Below are positions 1-5,878 of a stretch of 14,364 nt of DNA, piece after piece (position 1 is the stretch's first letter; each line of letters opens with the position of its first letter). Below the pieces are notes generated by a model. It saw only the letters and a list, made by a program, of their open reading frames with translations, made no database searches and had not been told where the DNA came from. Made by a program: the position numbers and the translations under genes. Source of the DNA: Desulfobacteraceae bacterium (GTDB taxonomy: Bacteria; Desulfobacterota; DSM-4660; Desulfatiglandales; B25-G16); NCBI GenBank assembly GCA_028572035.1, contig JAPVWE010000009.1, forward strand, positions 1-14,364, in the 5' to 3' direction.

Positions 1-2
1 AA

Positions 3-776
3 GATGTTCTCTTACTTGATGTTACCCCTCTTTCCCTGGGAATTGAGACCCTCGGTGGTGTTTCCACAAAGCTCATTGAGAAAAACACTACCATACCTAC
101 TAAGAAGAGTCAGATATTCTCGACCGCAGCGGATAACCAGCCTGCGGTGTCTATCCATGTTCTTCAGGGTGAGAGGGAAATGGCGGCTTACAATAAAACC
201 CTTGGGCGCTTTGAACTGGTTGGGATTCCAACAGCGCCGAGAGGGATGCCTCAGATAGAGGTAACCTTTGATATTGATGCAAATGGTATTGTTAGTGTAT
301 CCGCAAAAGATTTAGGAACAGGAAAGGAACAGTCCATCAAGATAACTGCCTCGAGCGGCCTCAGTGAGGAGGAAATTGAGAGGCTCATCAAGGATGCTGA
401 GCTTCACGCTGAAGAAGACAAAAAAAAGAGGGAAATTGTTGATGCTCGAAACGCTGCTGACTCCCTCATCTACACCACGGAAAAATCTCTTAAAGAGGCT
501 GGGGAAAAACTTGATGCCGGCACCAAAGGAGAGATAGAGAATGCCATCGCCAATCTCAAGACGGCCATGGAGGGTGAAGATGCATCAGAGATCAAACGGC
601 TTTCGGAGGAGTTGAGCCAGATTTCACATAAAATAGCTGAGGTTTTATATGCCCAGGCTGCCCAGGCTCAAGCTCAAGCTGGCCCAGAAACAGGGCCTGG
701 GGAAACAGAGTCAGCTAAAAAGGACGAGGAGGTTGTTGACGCAGATTTTGAGGAAGTAAAGGATGACAGCAAATAA
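3..776 (+). CDS. dnaK: Chaperone DnaK (Hsp70), C-terminal 257 residues, 5' end outside window
   Basis: This is the end of the Hsp70 chaperone, which binds unfolded cytoplasmic proteins and cycles with DnaJ and GrpE. Reading from base 3, the protein opens with DVLLLDVTPLSLGIETLGG, the hallmark linker and start of the substrate-binding domain (about residue 390 in E. coli DnaK). The beta-sandwich follows (HVLQGERE, LGRFEL, PRGMPQIEVTFDIDANGI), then the helical lid (GLSEEEIERLIKDAE), a short Ala/Gln-rich stretch and the conserved acidic tail VVDADFEEVKDD. The ATPase domain lies upstream of the window. The ATG at 147 is internal and is not the start. The stop is TAA at 774-776. The 3' end overlaps the next gene by 14 bases, and a strong terminator hairpin begins 16 bases after the stop. 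Identification is certain; no frameshift is visible. Confidence 0.98.
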   Translation, partial: DVLLLDVTPLSLGIETLGGVSTKLIEKNTTIPTKKSQIFSTAADNQPAVSIHVLQGEREMAAYNKTLGRFELVGIPTAPRGMPQIEVTFDIDANGIVSVSAKDLGTGKEQSIKITASSGLSEEEIERLIKDAELHAEEDKKKREIVDARNAADSLIYTTEKSLKEAGEKLDAGTKGEIENAIANLKTAMEGEDASEIKRLSEELSQISHKIAEVLYAQAAQAQAQAGPETGPGETESAKKDEEVVDADFEEVKDDSK

Positions 777-2916
777 GTACCCTTATTCTGCAAAGGCCAT
801 TAGCATCTTAGTAATGCTAATGGCCTTTTTTGTTTTCTCTTGCCAGAAGAAGGTAATTTTAAAGGAACCAGTTGTAGAGAAACCTCCTTTAGAACAACCT
901 GTTGTAAAGAAGCCACCAGAAGAAAGGCCACCAGAAAAGAAATTAGCTCTAAAGAAACCTCCTTTAGAAGAGCCTGTCGCAGAGGAACCACCTGAAAAGA
1001 AACCATCTTTAGAGAAACTGGCTTTGAAGAAACCTCCTTTAGAAGAACCAGTTGTAGAGAGACCACCTTTGGTGGAGCTACCTGAAGAGGAAGTGGTCAT
1101 CGATCATTTTGCCATAGCTGAAAGCTACTGGCACGAAGGGGAATATGATGAGGCCCTGGCAGCTTATGAAAGGTACCTTAAGGAATTTCCATCAGGAGAT
1201 AGGGTTCGGGATGCATTGGCCAGGAAGGCAACCATATATTACTACAGGAACCAATATGAAGAGGCATTGCCTCTCTTTTTTGAGGCCATCGATCACTATC
1301 CACTGAACGAAAGAAGAGCTGAGATTCACCTTTTAATAGCCAAGACATATTTCCATCTAAAGGAATACACCAGATCAAGGCTATCTGCTTTAGGGTGGCT
1401 TGAGCATTATGAAGAAGATCCCCGGAAAGAAGAGATATTCCTTCTTTTGGGCCAAAATGTAAAGGAACTAAATGATTATCCGCGGCTCCTTTATTGGTGG
1501 CTCAAATTAGTGGAATCACCATCAATGGAAACAGAGAGAAAGGAAGAAATCAGATCTCAACTCTTAGATATCATCTATTATGTCGCAGAAGAAGAACTAA
1601 AAGAGATGGCTACCTATGCTACAGGGAGCAGTCTTCTCATTCCAATCTACTACCGGCTTGCTGTATCCTTTCTTCTCTCAGATAGATTAGGGGAGGCACG
1701 CAGAGCAGCAATAAAGATAGTAAGGTTTGCACCGGAAGAGGAATGGGTCATAATAGCTAACGAAATGCTCCAAAATATTGAGGAGAGATTAAAGGTTAAT
1801 ACGAACGTTATTGGTTGTCTCTTACCTTTGAGCGGTCCCTTTGCAATCTATGGCCGGGAGGTCTTAAATGGTCTCGAACTCGGTTTGGACATATTCCGTG
1901 AGAGTAATGAACATCTTTCATCAATAGAGTTTGTGATAAGGGACACAGAGGGTAATCCAGAAATAGCAATTGAGGCGATAAAGGAACTAACAGAGCAGGA
2001 AAGGGCACTAGTCACGATAGGTCCCCTTACCAGCAAGGTAGCCGAAGAGGTTGTAGAAAAGGCTCAAGAATTAGGTATACCCATAATCACCTTAACCCAG
2101 AGTGAAGGCGTAACCAACAAAGGTGAGATGGTTTTTCAGAATTGTCTCACCCCGGAAGACCAGCTAAGAAGCTTGGTAAATAAGGTTATAGATGAACTTG
2201 GGTTAAAGAGATTCGCCATCCTTTATCCCGCAAATGGCTATGGCAAATACTTCATGAATAAACTATGGGATAAGGTTGAATCCCAAGGAGGGATAATCAC
2301 TGCGGTAGAGTCCTATGATCCTAAGGTTACAGATTTTGGAACAGAGATAAAAAAGATGGTTGGTCTATTCTATCCCAGGCCAGAATCAGATATGGAGGAA
2401 GAGGAAAAGGAAAGATCGGAAGAGGAACCGGAGCCTATCATTGATTTTGATGCCATATTCATCCCTGATAGCTATGAAAGGGCAGCCCTTATAGCGTCCC
2501 AGTTGGCCTATTATGATGTCGTGGGAGTAAGGCTTTTGGGAACAAATCTTTGGAACTCTCAGGAGTTGATAGAGATCGCCGGACAATATGTCCATGGAGC
2601 ACTATTCCCTTCTGGCTTCTTTCCCGGCAGTGGTTATAAAGGGGTGGATAGTTTTGTTGACCAGTATAAGGCCAATTTTGGCAAAGAACCAGGACTTCTC
2701 GCTGCCATAGGCTACGATACCATCAGGATAGTCAAAGAAATCCTAAAAGAAAAAGGAAGAGATATAAAGACAAGGGAAGATCTTCGCTACGTATTAGCAT
2801 CAAATGAAAACTTTGACGGTGTAACCGGACCGATGACTTTTGATGATAGTAGAAGGGCAAAAAGAAATCCTCTTCTTTTGACCATTAGCGGCAGGCATTT
2901 TCTCCCTATGCCGTGA
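763..2916 (+). CDS. TPR and periplasmic-binding-domain lipoprotein, LpoA-like (penicillin-binding protein activator family)
   Basis: This is a predicted lipoprotein of 717 residues. Residues 1-27 form a lipoprotein signal peptide with lipobox VFSC, Cys27 being the acylated residue. Residues 30-110 are a Pro/Glu/Lys-rich linker containing a 25-residue tandem repeat (LALKKPPLEEPV twice). TPR-like helices follow from about 115 to 330 (for example YDEALAAYERYLKEFP). A type-1 periplasmic-binding fold begins at about 349 (VIGCLLPLSGPFAIYGREVL) and runs to the end, with an acidic insert near 535-560. TPR plus binding fold is the architecture of LpoA, which activates the peptidoglycan synthase PBP1A. 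An amino-acid-binding role is an alternative. The ATG at 763 has the Shine-Dalgarno GAGGAAG six bases upstream, inside the end of dnaK, which suggests translational coupling. ATGs at 814 and 820 would leave too little signal peptide. Confidence 0.88.
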   Translation: MTANKYPYSAKAISILVMLMAFFVFSCQKKVILKEPVVEKPPLEQPVVKKPPEERPPEKKLALKKPPLEEPVAEEPPEKKPSLEKLALKKPPLEEPVVERPPLVELPEEEVVIDHFAIAESYWHEGEYDEALAAYERYLKEFPSGDRVRDALARKATIYYYRNQYEEALPLFFEAIDHYPLNERRAEIHLLIAKTYFHLKEYTRSRLSALGWLEHYEEDPRKEEIFLLLGQNVKELNDYPRLLYWWLKLVESPSMETERKEEIRSQLLDIIYYVAEEELKEMATYATGSSLLIPIYYRLAVSFLLSDRLGEARRAAIKIVRFAPEEEWVIIANEMLQNIEERLKVNTNVIGCLLPLSGPFAIYGREVLNGLELGLDIFRESNEHLSSIEFVIRDTEGNPEIAIEAIKELTEQERALVTIGPLTSKVAEEVVEKAQELGIPIITLTQSEGVTNKGEMVFQNCLTPEDQLRSLVNKVIDELGLKRFAILYPANGYGKYFMNKLWDKVESQGGIITAVESYDPKVTDFGTEIKKMVGLFYPRPESDMEEEEKERSEEEPEPIIDFDAIFIPDSYERAALIASQLAYYDVVGVRLLGTNLWNSQELIEIAGQYVHGALFPSGFFPGSGYKGVDSFVDQYKANFGKEPGLLAAIGYDTIRIVKEILKEKGRDIKTREDLRYVLASNENFDGVTGPMTFDDSRRAKRNPLLLTISGRHFLPMP
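792..835 (+). terminator. Strong intrinsic terminator after dnaK, inside the next gene's signal peptide
   Basis: A perfect 15-base-pair stem is visible: AAAGGCCATTAGCAT (792-806) pairs with ATGCTAATGGCCTTT (814-828) around a 7-base loop (807-813). The T-run TTTTTTGTTTT follows directly at 826-836. This is the textbook form of a rho-independent terminator, 16 bases after the dnaK stop codon. It also lies in frame within codons 10-24 of the lipoprotein gene that starts at 763, so the same bases encode the hydrophobic core of its signal peptide. Ribosomes moving from dnaK into the overlapping gene could prevent the hairpin from folding. That regulatory reading is inference. Confidence 0.85.
952..1046 (+). 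repeat. In-frame direct repeat coding for a Pro/Glu/Lys linker
   Basis: The 20-base string AAGAAACCTCCTTTAGAAGA occurs at 952-971 and again at 1027-1046, exactly 75 bases (25 codons) apart. It encodes the repeated KKPPLEE motif of the lipoprotein linker. Diverged copies such as EKPPLEQ flank it. An exact DNA repeat in coding sequence points to recent duplication, and linker length may vary between strains. The antisense strand of this stretch gives open but meaningless Ser/Gly-rich frames. Confidence 0.8.
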
Positions 2917-3182
2917 TTTGATTGTAACCGTATTTCCTTATCAGGCTTACTCCCATGAAACACTATCTTTGAGCATTTACCCTCATGCCCCCAACGACTA
3001 CTCCCGAAAAAAGCACGAAAGCGGTTAAAGAAAAAGTCTCAACTGCCTTCATCTATTATGTTTGATGTCAAGGGCAGAGCATATCTCAGTACATTACCCC
3101 TTCATTACTCAGGCTGTTTGCATTCTCTCTACACACTAAGCGCTTAATTTGATCAGGTATCCTTTAAAGCACGGTGGCCACG

Positions 3183-3223
3183 TGTCAAGAATCTGACATG
3201 TTGACGGCGGCTGTGTCAAATTC
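3183..3223. promoter_or_regulatory. Cluster of TGTCA/TGACA half-sites, possible enhancer for the sigma-54 promoter
   Basis: GAATCTGACA (3189-3198) and TGTCAAATTC (3214-3223) form an inverted repeat matching at nine of ten positions with a 15-base spacer. A further TGTCA at 3183-3187 gives a second dyad, TGTC-N8-GACA. The main dyad is centred near 3206, about 88 bases upstream of the -24 GG of the promoter at 3292. This is the usual distance for upstream activating sites of sigma-54 enhancer-binding proteins. Which activator would bind is unknown, and the assignment is inference from position and symmetry. Confidence 0.5.
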
Positions 3224-3291
3224 GTCCATAATGCTTGCACAAAGAAGCTTTAATCATGTGGAATTATAGGCAATTATCTCTCTTGAGTCAT

Positions 3292-3308
3292 TTGGCACAA
3301 TTACTGCT
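3292..3308 (+). promoter_or_regulatory. Sigma-54 (RpoN) dependent promoter
   Basis: TTGGCACAATTACTGCT matches the sigma-54 consensus TTGGCACG-N4-TTGCT, with the required GG-N10-GC spacing (GG at 3294-3295, GC at 3306-3307). The only clear deviations are A for G after TTGGCAC and C in place of the first T of TTGC. Transcription would start near 3319. The next reading frame on this strand is the damaged kinase/cyclase gene starting with GTG at 3393. Confidence 0.7.
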
Positions 3309-3315
3309 ATACATT

Positions 3316-3359
3316 GACTATGATAAGGGACTTCCTATCAGGCAAAATCTATCATAGTC
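3316..3359 (+). promoter_or_regulatory. Perfect 10-bp inverted repeat at the start of the sigma-54 transcript
   Basis: GACTATGATA (3316-3325) is exactly complementary to TATCATAGTC (3350-3359) across a 24-base loop. TTGAC before the left arm and GTCAA at 3362-3366 extend the symmetry with a gap. The left arm overlaps the predicted transcription start near 3319, so the site could be a stem at the RNA 5' end or a DNA operator. No T-run follows, so it is not an intrinsic terminator. Confidence 0.55.
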
Positions 3360-3392
3360 TCTGTCAATGAATAAGGTTTTGGGACAAACGCC

Positions 3393-4026
3393 GTGGCTTC
3401 CTCCAAAATACCACAAAGAATAGGCAAATATCGGGTGACGCGAAGACTTGGCCGGGGAGGCATGGGGGAGGTCTATCTAGCTCAGGGCCCCTTTATTAGG
3501 GTTTCTAATGCCCCGTCCGCTTGCGCCGGGGTTTCCGCTAGTTCCCTCTCCCTGGGGAGAGGGGTAAGGAAATGGAAAACGATGAGGGCATACCTACTCA
3601 AAGCTATTGATACATAACGAAATAATACGGAAAAACATCGCTAAAAGCAAAGGAGAGGAGATTAAGACTATTGGTGATGCATTTCTGGTTCGATTCAAAA
3701 ACGCAGTGGGTGCTGTCAGAGCAGGTATGGATATTCAGAACGAATTCTTAGAATACAACAAAGATAAAAAGAAAGCTGATCAAATCTTGGTACGCATTGG
3801 AATACATATTGGAGATATATTGATAAGGGATAATGATGTTTTTGGAACTGGAGTAAATGTTGCCTCCAGAATTGAACCTCTTGCAGAGCCTGGAGGTATA
3901 TGTATTTCTGCCGATGCCTATAATGTTGTAAAAAAATCAATTGATATTAAAGTTCTAAGTCTGGGCAAAAAAGAACTCAAAAATATTGAAGACTCGCCAG
4001 AGATATTTAGAATATTAATCGAATAA
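3393..4026 (+). pseudogene. Broken Ser/Thr protein kinase–class III adenylate cyclase gene with large internal deletion
   Basis: Two pieces of one kind of signalling gene survive in different frames. From GTG 3393 the first 31 codons give IGKYRVTRRLGRGGMGEVYLAQ-like sequence, the start of a bacterial Ser/Thr kinase with its glycine-rich ATP loop. Homology stops near 3500. After a GC-rich palindromic stretch, bases 3586-4026 in another frame encode the C-terminal three-quarters of a class III adenylate/guanylate cyclase domain: KTIGDAFLVRF (adenine-binding Lys and second metal Asp), DVFGTGVNVASRIE (transition-state Asn and Arg) and PGGICIS. The first metal Asp (usual FxDIVGY) and nearly all of the kinase are missing. 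Kinase–cyclase fusions are known in this bacterial group. The cyclase part has a possible TTG start at 3607 (139 residues) but would lack a metal ligand, so I call the locus a remnant. Confidence 0.8.
3511..3564. repeat. GC-rich double-hairpin sequence at the kinase/cyclase deletion junction
   Basis: Two hairpins sit side by side. CCCCG (3511-3515) pairs with CGGGG (3527-3531), and CCCTCTCC (3544-3551) pairs perfectly with GGAGAGGG (3556-3563) around the loop CTGG. The composition contrasts sharply with the AT-rich cyclase sequence that follows. It resembles short palindromic intergenic repeats of the CCCTCTCC...GGAGAGGG type seen in many proteobacterial genomes. It lies exactly where the kinase homology ends and the cyclase homology begins. 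Confidence 0.5.
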
Positions 4027-4054
4027 AGTAATAGAGTCAACAACCTATCCAGTT

Positions 4055-4795
4055 CTATGGTTCCTCAGACCCTTCCTTCTTTTTTCTATAGATCCCCTTA
4101 CTAATGAGAATACTGACTTCATAAAGAATAATGATGGGCAGTGCCATCATCATCTGTGTGGCAACATCCGGTGGGGTCAAGATTGCGGATAGGATAAATG
4201 AGCTTAGGATAGCAAACTTGCGGAATCTTTTCATTGAATCTGGAGTAATCAGGCCAATCTTGGTCATAAAGAAGACTACTACAGGCAGCTCGAAAACCAC
4301 ACCGAATGCCAAAAGCAGCCTGATTGTAAAGGAGAAATACTGTTTTACAGAGGGGAGTGCCTGGATGTCCTCGGTTGCAAAACCTATAAAAAACTTGAAA
4401 CCGTAGGGAAAAACAACAAAGTATCCAAACAGAGAGCCGACAAGAAAGAGGATACTGGAAAACAAAACAAAAGGGATCAAATATCCTTTTTCCCTCCGGT
4501 AAAGGGCAGGTGCCAGAAACATCCACAACTCATAAAAGATAACGGGTATGGCCAAGATAATGCCGGCAATAAGGGCTACCTTGATATAGGCTATAAACAT
4601 CTCAGGGAGGTTGGTGAAGATAAGATGGCTATCAGCAGGGAGCACCTCTGTTAGAGGCAGGATGAGAAAGGAGAAAAGCTGTTTAGAAAAGATATAAGAG
4701 ATAACAAATCCAATACCTATGGCTATTGCACAGACGATCAGTCTATTTCTTAGCTCTTCTAAGTGGGTCAAGAATGGCTGTTTTTCATTTGACAT
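4055..4795 (-). CDS. tatC: Sec-independent protein translocase TatC
   Basis: TatC is the inner-membrane receptor of the twin-arginine system, which exports folded, often cofactor-bearing proteins by recognising RR signal peptides. The 246-residue length and six membrane segments (about residues 19-36, 70-92, 107-129, 155-178, 193-208 and 213-231) fit the family. The N-terminal signature HLEELRNR (11-18), needed for signal-peptide contact, is present, as is the FELPVV motif with its conserved Glu169 in the fourth segment. The start codon overlaps the end of the upstream tatB-like gene by 11 bases, so the two are probably translationally coupled. The gene ends 28 bases from the end of the converging cyclase remnant, and I see no clear terminator in between. 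Confidence 0.97.
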   Translation of the reverse strand: MSNEKQPFLTHLEELRNRLIVCAIAIGIGFVISYIFSKQLFSFLILPLTEVLPADSHLIFTNLPEMFIAYIKVALIAGIILAIPVIFYELWMFLAPALYRREKGYLIPFVLFSSILFLVGSLFGYFVVFPYGFKFFIGFATEDIQALPSVKQYFSFTIRLLLAFGVVFELPVVVFFMTKIGLITPDSMKRFRKFAILSSFILSAILTPPDVATQMMMALPIIILYEVSILISKGIYRKKKEGSEEP

Positions 4796-5117
4796 CCTCT
4801 TTTTTCTCCGTGACGCTCTCTTTGCCTTCCCCCTTATGAGTCTCTAATTGTACATCATCCTTTTCTTCTTTCCCTTCTCCTGTTTCGGATGCCTCTATGA
4901 GACCCGTTACAGAGTCGGCCAATTCTTCCTCCATCCCTTTGAGTTCGTCTTCCACGCCCTCCATATCAAGATTTGCCTTTATGTCGTTGGTGGCTTTTCT
5001 GAATTCAGCCATTCCCTTGCCCAGAGCTCTGGCCAAATCAGGCAACTTCTTTGGACCGATAATAATCAAGGCAATTACAAAGATGATGATCAATTCAGGC
5101 ATACCTATGCCGAACAT
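4785..5117 (-). CDS. tatB: Tat translocase subunit of the TatA/TatB family
   Basis: A 110-residue single-span protein of the Tat pore or receptor complex. It has the family layout: short periplasmic N-terminus MFGIGMPEL, one membrane helix (IIIFVIALIII), the GPKKLP hinge, an amphipathic helix (DLARALGKGMAEFRKATND) and a charged cytoplasmic tail. Glu8 and the long acidic tail favour TatB, but in organisms with few Tat subunits such proteins can act as TatA, so A versus B is uncertain. I chose the ATG at 5115-5117 because AAAAGGAGA lies 7 bases upstream and MFGIG is the conserved start; an in-frame ATG 13 codons earlier has no such support. It overlaps tatC by 11 bases. A 133-base gap separates it from the SPOR gene upstream. 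Confidence 0.93.
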   Translation of the reverse strand: MFGIGMPELIIIFVIALIIIGPKKLPDLARALGKGMAEFRKATNDIKANLDMEGVEDELKGMEEELADSVTGLIEASETGEGKEEKDDVQLETHKGEGKESVTEKKEDVK

Positions 5118-5250
5118 AAGAGATCTCCTTTTAAAGAATGATAAATCATAATTCAAGAATCATTGCAATCTCATCATAATCAGGAAATCTTGGACATCTG
5201 ACAGCAGACTTCACGCATTTATTACTTTAGTTCAATTAACACAACAAGTA

Positions 5251-5868
5251 CTATTTGTTGGTAGGGTATACTATAAAGGGTTTGAAACCCTCTTTATCAG
5301 CCAGACGTTTTGCACACTTTCTTGCCTCTGCTATGGTGAGGAATGGCCCGCAGCGAATCCTATAATACTTTTTACCATTGATCAAGGTTTGATAATAGTA
5401 AGCCGGATAGCCCAACCTGGTTAATTTTTCCACCATTTTTTCAGTTTTCGTCTTATCTTTGAGTGCTGCTACCTGAACGCTATGATTACGTATATCCTCT
5501 CTTATTTGCGCAACTCTTGTCTTCTTTGATGCCCTCTCCTGATCTCTTAAAAGAGGTTTAGAGAATGCCTTTTTCTTGACCCTATCTTTCTTGTCAACAA
5601 GCTGATTATAAAAGGTAAATTCCTCTTCTTTTATAGGCCTTGGATGATCAATTTCTTTCTTTTCCTTATCTTTCATAATCCTTTCCTTGATGGAAGAAAA
5701 GGTGTCTATGGCACCTGGCAAGAAGCCCCTACCAACCATTATCCCTAAGGAAAATACCCAGGCCAAAATAAACAGAAGGCTGATAGATGATAAAAGGAGG
5801 GAGCTGAAAGTGAATTGAAAGGTATATCTCTTTCTTTCCTTCTTTGGAGACGATTTTCTGTTAACCAT
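5251..5868 (-). CDS. SPOR-domain inner-membrane protein
   Basis: A 205-residue bitopic protein. The N-terminus is strongly basic (RKSSPKKERKR) and is followed by one membrane helix at about residues 21-46 ending in the conserved-looking GIMVGRG. A charged, probably extended periplasmic linker follows. Residues 129-203 form a SPOR domain (SVQVAALKDK, GYPAYYY, YYRIRCGPF, EARKCAKRL). SPOR domains bind peptidoglycan stripped of stem peptides at division sites, so a role in cell-envelope or division is likely, but the exact function is unknown. The ATG has AGGAA just upstream (AGGAAACA-ATG) and lies 10 bases after the argS stop, so it is almost certainly co-transcribed with argS. Confidence 0.9.
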   Translation of the reverse strand: MVNRKSSPKKERKRYTFQFTFSSLLLSSISLLFILAWVFSLGIMVGRGFLPGAIDTFSSIKERIMKDKEKKEIDHPRPIKEEEFTFYNQLVDKKDRVKKKAFSKPLLRDQERASKKTRVAQIREDIRNHSVQVAALKDKTKTEKMVEKLTRLGYPAYYYQTLINGKKYYRIRCGPFLTIAEARKCAKRLADKEGFKPFIVYPTNK

Positions 5869-5878
5869 TGTTTCCTGC

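Larger units (their letters stand above)
2917..3392. other. Non-coding region between the lipoprotein gene and the broken kinase/cyclase gene
   Basis: I see no credible gene in these 476 bases on either strand, and no convincing terminator for the lipoprotein gene. The first 200 bases are featureless. Short perfect palindromes occur at 3137-3146 (TAAGCGCTTA) and 3174-3181 (GTGGCCAC). From 3183 onwards the region looks regulatory: TGTCA/TGACA sites, a sigma-54 promoter and a long hairpin, each listed separately. No tRNA fold was seen. Confidence 0.6.

Noticed and set aside
4..258. 84-residue frame at the window start
   Set aside because: It overlaps dnaK in another frame; the DnaK reading is unmistakable.
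783..1100. Ser/Gly-rich open frames on the minus strand
   Set aside because: They mirror the Pro/Glu/Lys linker repeats of the lipoprotein and show no start signals.
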